Shown here: positions 1-7,048 of the stretch, in pieces
How positions within the stretch are numbered: the stretch's first letter is position 1
Layout: each line of letters opens with the position of its first letter
NCBI GenBank assembly: GCA_003343885.1
Contig: QAKH01000096.1
Coordinates: 1-11,289, forward strand
DNA length: 11,289 bases
Direction: 5' to 3'
Source: Clostridiales bacterium
Lineage (GTDB): Bacteria > Bacillota > Clostridia > Oscillospirales > CAG-382
Made by a program: the position numbers and the translations under genes
Notes under the pieces: model-generated
What the model saw: the letters and a program-made list of their open reading frames with translations, nothing else
Told to the model about the DNA's origin: nothing
Databases searched by the model: none

Positions 1-472
1 CGTTCTTTTTTACCGGCAAATGCTTGTTTGTCAGGTTGGGAAACAGACCAAGGTCAATATAGTTATAAATCGTCTTGTAGGAAAGTACAGTTGTGAATTT
101 GCCGGAGTTTTTTATGGATTGCGCGGCGGCATACGGCGACATTTTTTCTTTAATAATCAGACGCTCAATTTCTTTAACCAATTTGTAGTCTTTGCCGATT
201 TTGAGCATGGCACCCTTCGCTGTTGCTGCGTAGTCGTGGCTTTTTTGTCCTCGGTCGGCGCTGTATTCGATTCTCGTGGTTAAATCCGAGTTTAACAGTT
301 CTGTTCTTCCTTTTGCAAGCTCTCGGCGAATCGTTCTTCCGGAACAGCCGATTTCCGCCGCAATTTTTTCGGATTTCATTCCGATTTTGTTGAGCGCCTC
401 TATTTTTATTCTTTCTTCATAATTTAGATGTTTACCTTTTTCTCTTTTTGAGGTATAATTTAAACGATCCAT
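1..472 (-). CDS. IS30-family transposase, N-terminal part (runs off the left edge)
   Basis: This is the first 157 codons of a transposase that moves an IS30-type insertion sequence. Reading the minus strand from ATG at 472 gives a protein starting MDRLNYTSKREKGKHLNYEE. Residues about 15-55 form the helix-turn-helix typical of IS30 transposases (LNYEERIKIEAL, then KIAAEIGCSGRTIRREL), used to bind the element's ends. A second helical stretch follows (MSPYAAAQSIKN, then YKTIYNYID), which matches the usual N-terminal half of the family. The DDE catalytic domain lies beyond the window, so activity cannot be judged. The start is supported by GGGAGGAA about seven bases upstream. No stop or frameshift occurs in the visible part. 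Confidence 0.85.
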   Translation of the reverse strand, partial: MDRLNYTSKREKGKHLNYEERIKIEALNKIGMKSEKIAAEIGCSGRTIRRELAKGRTELLNSDLTTRIEYSADRGQKSHDYAATAKGAMLKIGKDYKLVKEIERLIIKEKMSPYAAAQSIKNSGKFTTVLSYKTIYNYIDLGLFPNLTNKHLPVKKN

Positions 473-580
473 AATAGTTCCTCCCGGTGTGTTGGGTTTG
501 GTCGCTTAACATTATACCACAGGTTCTATTGTGGATCTTCTTTTTTGGTCATTTTATTTTACAACTTTCCCAATTTTAAA
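473..580. mobile_element. Non-coding end of the IS30-type element (boundary approximate)
   Basis: The stretch upstream of the transposase start must contain the element's terminal inverted repeat. The sequence reading GGGAAAGTTGTAAAAT then AAAATGACC on the minus strand (about 545-573) is the most likely terminus. The other end is outside the window, so neither the inverted repeat nor a target duplication can be confirmed, and the outer limit is a guess. Confidence 0.35.
511..534 (-). promoter_or_regulatory. Extended -10 promoter of the IS30 transposase, with adjoining inverted repeat
   Basis: On the minus strand TGGTATAAT gives an extended -10 element (TATAAT at 511-516) about 40 bases upstream of the transposase ATG. 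No good -35 is seen, as is common for extended -10 promoters. Directly upstream, 517-534 is an inverted repeat with arms CCACA and TGTGG around an eight-base centre. It lies where the polymerase would sit, so it could be a binding site for the transposase or another regulator. That role is inference. Confidence 0.45.
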
Positions 581-627
581 TTAAATCTACAATAATATAA
601 TATTATTACATAAATTATTATTTTAAA

Positions 628-701
628 AGGTAGCAGGGGAGAGAAAAGAAAATCATCTCTAAAAAAATTGCGCACTACCTGCTAAATTATTTTAGAGATG
701 A
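628..701 (-). terminator. Probable terminator region after the cytidylate-kinase-like gene, with interleaved inverted repeats
   Basis: A perfect 12-bp inverted repeat (TCATCTCTAAAA at 653-664 and TTTTAGAGATGA at 690-701) lies just downstream of the minus-strand kinase gene. On that strand it is followed by TTTTCTTTTCT, so it could act as a weak intrinsic terminator; the stem is AT-rich and the loop is 25 bases. A second inverted repeat (TAGCAGG at 631-637 and CCTGCTA at 678-684) interleaves with the first, so the two stems alternate as A-B-A'-B'. Both could form together only as a pseudoknot, or they could compete. CTACCT at 675-680 could instead pair with AGGTAG at 628-633. Confidence 0.4.
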
Positions 702-725
702 ATTATTATTGCTTAATATAACGTT

Positions 726-1340
726 TTATAAAGCTTCGCGTTCGTGAGCCTTTATAAATGCCTCGAGAATATCAACGCAGCCGTCAATACCAACAGAGTC
801 AGTGTGAACTGATAAATGATAGTTTTCTACGGCACCCCAACGCTGTGTAGTGTAGTAATTATAGTAAGTCGCCCTTTTTTTGTCCCTGCGTTCAATATCT
901 TCTTGAAGATTCTTGGAGTCGTTGTTGTAGTACTTTTGGACTCTTTTTACGCGTGAATCCAAGTCTGAGTACAAATAAAAATTAACAAGGTTAGGGAAGT
1001 CCTTAAGGACATAATCGGAACATCTTCCTACGATAACGCAAGGACCTTTAGCGGCGCATGATTTGATAATATCGGACTGGATTAAAAACACCTTGTCAGA
1101 AAGAGGAAGTCCATATACGCCGCCGGCTGTTCCGAACATAGATAACGAATAAAGCAAACTGTGGGTGGAAACATGTTCGGCCTTCTCAAAAATATTTTCA
1201 GCGTAGCCGCTTTCTTTGGCAGCCATTGTTATTATTTCATTGTCATAAAAAGGAATTACAAGCTTTTCAGCAAGTTTTTTTGCGACGAATCTTCCGCCGC
1301 TTCCGTACTGACGACTTATAGTAATGATGGAATTTATCAT
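726..1340 (-). CDS. Cytidylate-kinase-like family protein
   Basis: A 204-residue cytoplasmic protein of the cytidylate-kinase-like family, which is P-loop and nucleoside-monophosphate-kinase related. The N-terminus ITISRQYGSGG (residues 6-16) is the family's glycine-rich phosphate-binding loop, followed by AKKLAEKL and the FYDNEII stretch (31-37) that is highly typical of the group. CVIVGRCSDYVL (101-112) and the basic RRDKKRATYYNYYT (151-164) match the core strand and lid region. The length is usual for the family. It is distinct from true Cmk, and its substrate is not established, so I give no symbol. The start is supported by GGAGG seven bases upstream. The gene has its own promoter overlapping the end of the upstream thioesterase gene and is followed by a probable terminator. 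Confidence 0.85.
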   Translation of the reverse strand: MINSIITISRQYGSGGRFVAKKLAEKLVIPFYDNEIITMAAKESGYAENIFEKAEHVSTHSLLYSLSMFGTAGGVYGLPLSDKVFLIQSDIIKSCAAKGPCVIVGRCSDYVLKDFPNLVNFYLYSDLDSRVKRVQKYYNNDSKNLQEDIERRDKKRATYYNYYTTQRWGAVENYHLSVHTDSVGIDGCVDILEAFIKAHEREAL

Positions 1341-1398
1341 AAGTTTTCCTCCAAATTCATGCCCTTAAATAAAAAATCCCTTAACACTTTACGCTTTG

Positions 1399-1427
1399 AT
1401 TATATAACATTTTTTGCTAAAAATCAA
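1399..1427 (-). promoter_or_regulatory. Promoter of the cytidylate-kinase-like gene
   Basis: On the minus strand TTGATT (1422-1427) and TATAAT (1399-1404) are separated by exactly 17 bases, close to the sigma-A consensus. The -35 box lies within the last codons of the acyl-ACP thioesterase gene (its Leu-Ile-Asp-Phe end), so the promoter straddles the gene boundary. The leader to the kinase ATG is about 50 bases. Confidence 0.6.
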
Positions 1428-2142
1428 TAAGAGAAGTAAAAATATCTTTGCCGGTATCGGGATTTTTTGCAACAAAAAGAAACTCATTTTCTCCTGGTTT
1501 AGTATATATCTGGATTTTTTCTGAACGCATAACTTCAGATGAGTAGTATACAGACATTATTTTTCCCTTATCATTGTCCTTATACTCATCAGGAAAATAA
1601 TCATAAACAATGTCGGGATAAAATGTATTATTCATGTGACCGTTTCGGTCAATCTGTGAATAGTATACTTCTCGAACATCTGTTTTATTCATCGAAGCGG
1701 TATCAAACTTCATGCGCCTGTCTTCAATTGTTATAATATTTTCGCTGTCCGTCTTGATTGTTCCAAGTTTATCAATAGCAGAAGGTCTAAGGAGTTTTCG
1801 TGAGTTTATATCAAGAAGAACCCAAGTAGAGGTAGCGTATGCAACACGTTTGCCTGAAACAAACACATCAAAATCCCTGACAAATGAAACTCCTTTGCAA
1901 CACCTTGGACGAGTTGTGATTTCAACAATATCATATGAATGTATATTTTCAAAATATTTTAGCGTTATTTTTGTCAAAACAAATACAATTCCATTGTCGC
2001 GCAGAAAATCATAAGTTAATCCTATTTGGTCGAGATCATCGCCGGAGGCTTTCTGGAAAAGTCTAAACAATGTTGAAGGTCTCACAATATCATTAGGCTG
2101 TACTTCGTAACTTTCAATTCTTGCTTTAATTGTAATTGACAT
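1417..2142 (-). CDS. Acyl-ACP thioesterase (FatA/FatB-type, double hotdog)
   Basis: A 241-residue cytoplasmic enzyme predicted to hydrolyse acyl-acyl-carrier-protein and release free fatty acid. Two hotdog units are visible. The first (about 1-125) has RPSTLFRLFQKASGDDLDQIG and the VLTKITLKYFENIHSYDIVEITTRPR strand region. The second (about 150-241) carries DRNGHMNN (165-172), which supplies the Asp, Asn and His of the family's active site. Length and order fit bacterial members of the acyl-ACP thioesterase family. The start ATG follows AAAGGA with suitable spacing. Upstream is a 124-base AT-rich gap in which TATAAT-like boxes occur (for example 2182-2187), but none has a good -35. Chain-length preference cannot be read from the sequence. 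Confidence 0.85.
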   Translation of the reverse strand: MSITIKARIESYEVQPNDIVRPSTLFRLFQKASGDDLDQIGLTYDFLRDNGIVFVLTKITLKYFENIHSYDIVEITTRPRCCKGVSFVRDFDVFVSGKRVAYATSTWVLLDINSRKLLRPSAIDKLGTIKTDSENIITIEDRRMKFDTASMNKTDVREVYYSQIDRNGHMNNTFYPDIVYDYFPDEYKDNDKGKIMSVYYSSEVMRSEKIQIYTKPGENEFLFVAKNPDTGKDIFTSLIDF

Positions 2143-2204
2143 TTTTATTGTTCCTTTCGCTGTTTGGTTCGTGGACCTTTAATTATAATTCTTTATATCC
2201 TCTG

Positions 2205-2234
2205 AATTATATAAAATTCTTATTTTATATAATT
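2205..2234. repeat. AT-only perfect 13-bp hairpin between two minus-strand genes
   Basis: AATTATATAAAAT at 2205-2217 and ATTTTATATAATT at 2222-2234 are perfect inverted repeats around the four-base loop TCTT. The hairpin lies between the end of the DUF6873-like gene and the start of the thioesterase gene. No run of T follows on the minus strand, so it is not a typical terminator. It overlaps possible -10 boxes for the thioesterase gene and may simply be AT-rich promoter DNA. Confidence 0.5.
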
Positions 2235-2266
2235 AGATATGTATCGAAAAAATTATTTTCTTCTCT

Positions 2267-3016
2267 CTACTTGTCTTCTCTAATGAGAAGAATACTGCCG
2301 CAGTCAATAAGTTTTTCCTCAAATAGACTAACCGGGAAAACATTGTAGCCTAAACAAAATTTTTCAATGCGCTCGTATTCGGGATGAGCAGTTATATTTC
2401 CGCAAAATAAAATTTCTTTTCGTTTGTTTTTTTCGGAAAAATATATATCACTGCCGGCTCCTCCGATAAAGCCATATTTGTATTTTTCAATAGAAACAGA
2501 ATGAGTGTTAAGCAGCAGCACATCTATACCACTATTCTCGCAAGATTTTGCAATTCCAGCATCTTCCGTTATAAGAGCGTTATCTGATACGATACATATG
2601 TTGCATTTTGCATACGCCTGGCGAACGTCTATCCATTTTAGGTTCTCATTAAGCGCTAACTGCTGTACACATTCATGCGCAACCTTTCTGTTCCCGATAA
2701 TATGTTCTCCGCACACGGCAAAATTCAATCCACAGTCTTGCGGATATTTTTTTATCTGATTGTCCTCACTTATTTGTATCAGTTTCTTTTGTGCAAAACA
2801 TTCTTCTCTGCCGAACATTTGTTTTATAAGAGTATAAGCAGGCTCTTTAGCAAAAATATATTTGTGGTATATAAATACAAAGATATCCGGATGAGCCGAA
2901 ACTGCTGAGTCGTACAAAGGATTTTTTGGTATACGAAGCGGAGTGAAACCGAGATCCCTTAGTCGCTCATCACATTTTTCCGGCAAACGTAAGTCAATAA
3001 TTGAAATTGTTTTCAT
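2267..3016 (-). CDS. Probable DUF6873 family protein (GME-like fold), function unknown
   Basis: A 249-residue soluble protein without signal peptide or membrane segment. The C-terminal half has a pattern I associate with the clostridial DUF6873 family: a QAYAKCNICIVSDNALITEDAGIA-type stretch (split over about residues 134-157), then DVLLLN, then YGFIGGAGSD (about 181-190), then LFCGNITAHPEYERI and LIDCGSILLI near the end. The family is described as having the fold of guanidino-group-modifying enzymes, but I cannot point to a convincing catalytic triad here, so no reaction is proposed. The gene begins 35 bases after radA and is probably co-transcribed. It lacks a clear ribosome binding site, and another ATG 16 bases upstream is out of frame, so translation may depend on coupling to radA or the start may differ slightly. 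The family assignment is from memory of the pattern only. Confidence 0.6.
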   Translation of the reverse strand: MKTISIIDLRLPEKCDERLRDLGFTPLRIPKNPLYDSAVSAHPDIFVFIYHKYIFAKEPAYTLIKQMFGREECFAQKKLIQISEDNQIKKYPQDCGLNFAVCGEHIIGNRKVAHECVQQLALNENLKWIDVRQAYAKCNICIVSDNALITEDAGIAKSCENSGIDVLLLNTHSVSIEKYKYGFIGGAGSDIYFSEKNKRKEILFCGNITAHPEYERIEKFCLGYNVFPVSLFEEKLIDCGSILLIREDK

Positions 3017-3051
3017 ATCGATATTTTTTCATTATGCTCAAAAGTTAAAGT

Positions 3052-4455
3052 TTAATCGGCTTGTTGCTTAAACAACCGAAGTGTATCAAAAAGGCTTTTT
3101 ACAGGGATTACCTTTGCGGCAGAACCGGCTATTTTGTCAAGCTGCAGCTTTGATTTTTCGTAGTTTCTGTACGGCACGACAATCGTATCAAAACCTAATC
3201 GCACACACTCTCGCACCCTGTACTCTATTCCTGCGATAGCTCGGCATTCTCCGGAAAGCCCTATCTCCCCCATCGCCACGAGCTTGTCGCTGACAGGTAT
3301 ATCTTTGCAGGCTGAAATAAGAGCAATGCAGGCCGGCAAATCAGCTGAAGGATCATCCACACGAAGTCCGCCCACTACATTTATAAATATGTCATTATTT
3401 GCAAGCTTTATTCCCATGCGCTTTTCGAGTACTGCCGAAAGAAGATTCAGGCGATTGTAATCAAAACCGGTAGATGTACGCCTCGGCACGGGAAAAACAG
3501 TAGGCGTAGCAAGAGCCTGTATTTCAGCCAAAAGCGGTCTTGTTCCCTCCATGGCGCACATGGTGCAGTTTCCGGACACACCAAGAGGTCTCTGTGCCAA
3601 CAAGTACTCCGACGGATTATCTACCTCGCATAACCCTTCTGCTTCCATTTCAAATATTCCAATTTCATTTGTGGACCCAAACCTGTTTTTTACTGCCCTT
3701 AACATTCGGTAAGAATACTGCTTGTCCCCGTCAAAATATAAAACCGTATCTACCATATGCTCAAGCACTTTCGGTCCAGCTATTGCGCCATCTTTGTTAA
3801 CGTGACCTACGATAATGACGGAAACACCGTCAGTTTTTGCAGTCTTTATTAGTTTTGAGGAGGTATTTTTTACTTGAGTTATACTGCCGGCGACGGTTGA
3901 AGAGCTGTCGTCAGTCATGGTCTGTATTGAGTCGATAATAACTATGTCGGGACTTGCTGCGGAAATCTCTGCAAGTATTTCAGTTATATCAGTTTCCGTA
4001 TAAAGAAGTATATTATCGTTATTTATGCCGAGTCGTTTTGCTCTGAGCTTTATCTGGGAAGGCGATTCCTCTCCAGATACATATAAAAGTTTGTACTTAT
4101 CGCTGAGAGCACCGCAAATTTGGAGAAGTAAAGTTGATTTTCCTATGCCGGGTTCACCTGAAAGCAGCGTAACCGAGCCTTTTACTATGCCTCCGCCTAA
4201 GACCCGGTCAAACTCCCCTATTCCCGTCTTGGAACGTGGTTCCTCAACTATGTTTACGCTGTTTATAGAAAAAGACAGTGTTTTTTCTCGCTTGTATACC
4301 TGCTGTCGAACGCTATTGGCAGTTGACTGCTTTACAGATACAGAAACAGCCTCTTCCTCGAGAGTGTTCCAGGCTCCGCAGGAGGGGCATTTTCCGAACC
4401 ATTTGGCACTTACCGAACCACATTCACTGCAAACGTATTGTGTTTTTGCTTTCAT
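3052..4455 (-). CDS. radA: DNA repair and recombination protein RadA (Sms)
   Basis: A 467-residue RadA, a DNA-dependent ATPase related to RecA that helps process recombination intermediates by promoting branch migration. The domain order is complete: a four-cysteine zinc finger (C9, C12, C23, C26, around SECGSVSAKWFGKCPSCGAW), a RecA-like ATPase with Walker A GEPGIGKST (100-108) and Walker B DIVIIDSIQ (171-179), the RadA-specific KNRFG motif (257-261), and a C-terminal Lon-protease-like domain (about 330-450, with NVVGGLRVDDPSADL). The length is normal for the family. The start ATG lies 9 bases after GGAG and 44 bases after the amidase gene, so the two are probably in one transcript. No key residue is missing. 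Confidence 0.97.
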   Translation of the reverse strand: MKAKTQYVCSECGSVSAKWFGKCPSCGAWNTLEEEAVSVSVKQSTANSVRQQVYKREKTLSFSINSVNIVEEPRSKTGIGEFDRVLGGGIVKGSVTLLSGEPGIGKSTLLLQICGALSDKYKLLYVSGEESPSQIKLRAKRLGINNDNILLYTETDITEILAEISAASPDIVIIDSIQTMTDDSSSTVAGSITQVKNTSSKLIKTAKTDGVSVIIVGHVNKDGAIAGPKVLEHMVDTVLYFDGDKQYSYRMLRAVKNRFGSTNEIGIFEMEAEGLCEVDNPSEYLLAQRPLGVSGNCTMCAMEGTRPLLAEIQALATPTVFPVPRRTSTGFDYNRLNLLSAVLEKRMGIKLANNDIFINVVGGLRVDDPSADLPACIALISACKDIPVSDKLVAMGEIGLSGECRAIAGIEYRVRECVRLGFDTIVVPYRNYEKSKLQLDKIAGSAAKVIPVKSLFDTLRLFKQQAD

Positions 4456-4499
4456 ATCTTAAAACTCCGTTGTTTTTCGTTTCTGTGTTGTTGGAAAAA

Positions 4500-5237
4500 T
4501 CAAGTGTTATTGCTGCAAAAATCAAGTATAGACGTAAAAATCGAAAAAGCAAGTTTTTTCTGATATTCCTCAGAAGCCAACAACTCTGCTTCTTGCTCAT
4601 TTGAAAGAAAACCGCACTCAACAAGTACCGCCGGAATTGTAAGCTCTTTCAGAACTCGTATACGGTAGTCAGCTTGCTTTATTTTTCTGTTATTTTCCGG
4701 ATCAAGATTTTGAATTGCGTCGTTTTGTATTTGTTCCGCAACATCTCTGCCCAAAATATTATTAGGTGAATAATATACCTGCAAGCCTTTATATTTTTCT
4801 ATTTCGAATTTATTTTGATGAATACTTATGAAAACAGCATTATCAATTTTTTCCGCAAAGTCTACTCTGTTCGAGATATCATAATATTTTTTTCTGTTCT
4901 CTTGTCCGGGAAAATAGAAAAGCGTGTCATCAGTGCGTGTCATATACACATCAAACATCGACATTTTAAAATAATCAGCAAGCATAAGTGAAATAGCAAG
5001 GTTTATGTCTTTTTCAACAACACCGTGTGCGGCAGCTCCACCGTCTTCCCCGCCATGTCCCGCGTCAATAATGACGGCAGTAAAGGGTAAATCGGAAGTA
5101 TTGCCGACGGCTGTATTTTTTATTAAGTCCTTGGGACTGTCACGAAATATACCGTACAGAGAAAACAGAACAAGTATTGTTGCCGTCGCTGCGGCAAACA
5201 ATATGAATTTTATCGAAGCTGCTAAATGTTTATTCAA
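4500..5237 (-). CDS. cwlD: N-acetylmuramoyl-L-alanine amidase, CwlD-like (Amidase_3)
   Basis: A zinc-dependent amidase that cuts the amide bond between muramic acid and the peptide stem of peptidoglycan. CwlD members act in spore cortex formation, making muramic-delta-lactam together with PdaA. From the TTG start at 5237 (245 residues), an N-terminal membrane segment (about 9-30) serves as signal anchor. The catalytic domain follows with AVIIDAGHGGEDGG (zinc ligand H61), VVEKDINLAISL (E75), SNRVDFA, VFISIHQN (H140) and VLVECGFLSN (catalytic E207); all expected residues are present. No peptidoglycan-binding repeats are attached, and the short single-domain form fits CwlD. I prefer the TTG at 5237 because AGGTGAT lies just upstream at good spacing. 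A reading from 5252 would start at another TTG that overlaps this site. The symbol rests on architecture; another Amidase_3 paralogue is possible. Confidence 0.8.
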   Translation of the reverse strand: MNKHLAASIKFILFAAATATILVLFSLYGIFRDSPKDLIKNTAVGNTSDLPFTAVIIDAGHGGEDGGAAAHGVVEKDINLAISLMLADYFKMSMFDVYMTRTDDTLFYFPGQENRKKYYDISNRVDFAEKIDNAVFISIHQNKFEIEKYKGLQVYYSPNNILGRDVAEQIQNDAIQNLDPENNRKIKQADYRIRVLKELTIPAVLVECGFLSNEQEAELLASEEYQKKLAFSIFTSILDFCSNNT

Positions 5238-5311
5238 AAATATCACCTGCAAAATATAAAGTCTGATAAATTATATTTTAGATAACAGGCGTATATTCGG
5301 TCTTTAGTAAT

Positions 5312-5917
5312 TTATTTTCTTTTGGTATCAGTTGTATTAAAGGATATAACACCTTTAAAAGCAAGGCTGTATATTATACCAAAAATTATCGGAACCAAAA
5401 GAGTAAATATTATCTGGAATATGGCATGGTCGCTCAAAAAAAGTATATATTCCGGTGCAGTGCTGGTTCTAACCTGATTCACCGCGTCATACGTGTATTT
5501 GGTTAGTCCTACATCTATGCCGAGTATTTCACCGGATAAAATATATTTTACCAATACAAAATATACCGTTTTGAATACTCCTGCCGGCGCTTGAGAAATA
5601 AAAGTAAAGATACTGTACGCAACCGTTAGTACTATTGACGGAAAAAATGCGAGAAACGAATACATAAATCCCGTATTTGAGGTAAGATGTTCTCCCCTGC
5701 CCGCCTGGAAGGTTATTTTATCTTTTTGGGCATCATCAAGTATTGCAAATCCTACGACCGAAAGGTAAAATAAAAGTGAAAAAATGCCGAACACAACGCA
5801 AATGTTTCCTGAAACAGCAGAAGCAACAAACAGTCCGAACAAAGAAAAAGCGAATTGATTTATCCACATTTTTTTTAGCATCTTGTTTTTTGATTGCCAT
5901 AATTTTTTTAATCCCAT
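5312..5917 (-). CDS. Unrecognised multi-pass membrane protein
   Basis: A 201-residue integral membrane protein that I do not recognise. Hydrophobic segments are seen at about 20-37, 40-60, 86-107, 114-130 (weaker) and 165-190. A positively charged N-terminus (KKLWQSKNKMLKKMW) and C-terminus (TKRK) suggest both ends lie inside. A hydrophilic stretch follows the second helix (DDAQKDKITFQAGRGEHLTSN), and a loop of about 35 residues precedes the last helix. The start is firm, since CGGAGGT sits five bases before the ATG. It is the first gene of the leftward run ending with radA, with about 75 bases to the amidase start, and it is divergent from the recombinase gene across 85 bases. Nothing in the sequence shows a transport or enzyme motif. 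Confidence 0.7.
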   Translation of the reverse strand: MGLKKLWQSKNKMLKKMWINQFAFSLFGLFVASAVSGNICVVFGIFSLLFYLSVVGFAILDDAQKDKITFQAGRGEHLTSNTGFMYSFLAFFPSIVLTVAYSIFTFISQAPAGVFKTVYFVLVKYILSGEILGIDVGLTKYTYDAVNQVRTSTAPEYILFLSDHAIFQIIFTLLVPIIFGIIYSLAFKGVISFNTTDTKRK

Positions 5918-5971
5918 AAGTAACCTCCGGGTTAAGATTTACAATATCGTATTTATAAAAAATCATATTTG

Positions 5972-5994
5972 TGATATAATTTCGCTAAAGGAAG
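5972..5994 (+). promoter_or_regulatory. Extended -10 promoter and ribosome binding site of the plus-strand recombinase
   Basis: TGATATAAT (5972-5980) is a perfect extended -10 element. The ribosome binding site AAAGGAAG (5987-5994) begins where transcription would start, giving a very short leader of about 16 bases before the ATG at 6003. The -35 position holds only TTTATA (5952-5957), a poor match, consistent with an extended -10 promoter. The element lies in the 85-base gap shared with the divergent membrane-protein gene. Confidence 0.6.
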
Positions 5995-6002
5995 TGAACG
6001 GA

Positions 6003-7025
6003 ATGCAAAAGAAAGAATTTGATTACAGCGACGCTCCGGAATGCGTGAGAAGATTTCTCGGTTATAAGCTTGGCGTTCAAAATCGTTCAAAGCTAACTGT
6101 TTTCAACTATTACCATGACTTGCGCACATTTGCAAGATTCCTGTTAAAAGAACGTTTTCCCGAAAAATATAAAAATATAAGCGACGAAAACATATCGTTT
6201 TCCAATGCAGATGACGCACTTTTAAAATCCGTTACAAACGACGATATATATAACTTTATATCGTACGCCGCCGGCAAACTTGAGAACGAAGCCGCATCAA
6301 GATCCCGAAAGCTGTCTTGTCTCAGGTCTTTCTACAAGTACATGACTAAAACTGCCATGTGTATGGATTTTAATCCTACCGAAAATATCGAATCCCCAAA
6401 AAAGCCCAAAAAGCTGCCTAAATTTCTCAGCCTTGAAGAGTCGAAACAGCTTCTCAGCTCTGTTGACGGCAAATATTCTGACAGAGATTTTGCCATAATT
6501 ACGCTGTTTCTCAACTGCGGTTTACGAGTTTCTGAACTTGTCGGAATAGATTTAAACGATATAAGTGACGACATGACATCCGTAACCGTAACCGGAAAAG
6601 GCAGTAAACAGCGCCGTATATTTTTTAACGACGCCTGCCGTCAAGCGATAAAAGCATACCTTAAAGTGCGTCCGACAGACGTTAAGTACGCCGACAGAAA
6701 CGCGCTGTTTATATCAAGAAACAAGAACCGTATAAGCGTCAAAACCGTGCAGTGGCTTATCTACAAGCATCTAAAAGAAGCCGGACTCGGTAATTTGAAC
6801 ATGTCGGTTCATAAACTGCGCCACACAGCAGCAACAATAATGTACAACTACGGAAATACAGATGTTAGAGTGCTGAAAGACATACTTGGACATGAAGACC
6901 TTTCAACCACTGAAATATACACACATATCGACAGTAAAAAACTTATCGAAGCCGCAAACAACAATCCTCTTGCCTCCGGTGTTGAACGTAAAAAGAATTC
7001 AAAACAGAACGAAGATGAAGAGTAA
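6003..7025 (+). CDS. Tyrosine recombinase (XerC/XerD-like integrase), catalytically complete
   Basis: A 340-residue site-specific recombinase that would cut and rejoin DNA through a 3'-phosphotyrosine intermediate. The N-terminal SAM-like core-binding domain covers about 10-120 (KLTVFNYYHDLRTFARFL, then SRKLSCLRSFYKYM). The catalytic domain (140-315) contains every active-site residue: R175 in CGLRVSEL, K199 in GKGSKQRR, H270 and R273 in HKLRHTAA, H297 in LGHEDLS and the nucleophile Y306 in TEIYTHI. It is longer than classical XerC/XerD (about 300) owing to extra residues in the N-terminal domain and a charged tail. An in-frame extension upstream to 5883 overlaps the divergent gene and lacks a ribosome binding site, whereas ATG 6003 has one. 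It is the only clear plus-strand gene among minus-strand neighbours and ends 23 bases from the convergent YesL-type gene with no visible terminator. Whether it serves chromosome resolution, a mobile element or phase variation is not shown. Confidence 0.92.
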   Translation: MQKKEFDYSDAPECVRRFLGYKLGVQNRSKLTVFNYYHDLRTFARFLLKERFPEKYKNISDENISFSNADDALLKSVTNDDIYNFISYAAGKLENEAASRSRKLSCLRSFYKYMTKTAMCMDFNPTENIESPKKPKKLPKFLSLEESKQLLSSVDGKYSDRDFAIITLFLNCGLRVSELVGIDLNDISDDMTSVTVTGKGSKQRRIFFNDACRQAIKAYLKVRPTDVKYADRNALFISRNKNRISVKTVQWLIYKHLKEAGLGNLNMSVHKLRHTAATIMYNYGNTDVRVLKDILGHEDLSTTEIYTHIDSKKLIEAANNNPLASGVERKKNSKQNEDEE

Positions 7026-7048
7026 AAAATGCTTTGCTACATATTTCC

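Noticed and set aside
2204..2236. Hairpin between the DUF6873-like and thioesterase genes as a terminator
   Set aside because: The stem is entirely A/T and no run of T follows on the transcribed strand.
4025..4604. Two plus-strand open frames opposite radA and the amidase gene
   Set aside because: They are antisense to well-supported conserved genes, with unlikely composition and no ribosome binding site.
5883..6002. Longer N-terminus for the plus-strand recombinase
   Set aside because: The extra 40 residues overlap the divergent membrane-protein gene, cover the promoter and have no ribosome binding site; ATG 6003 has one.
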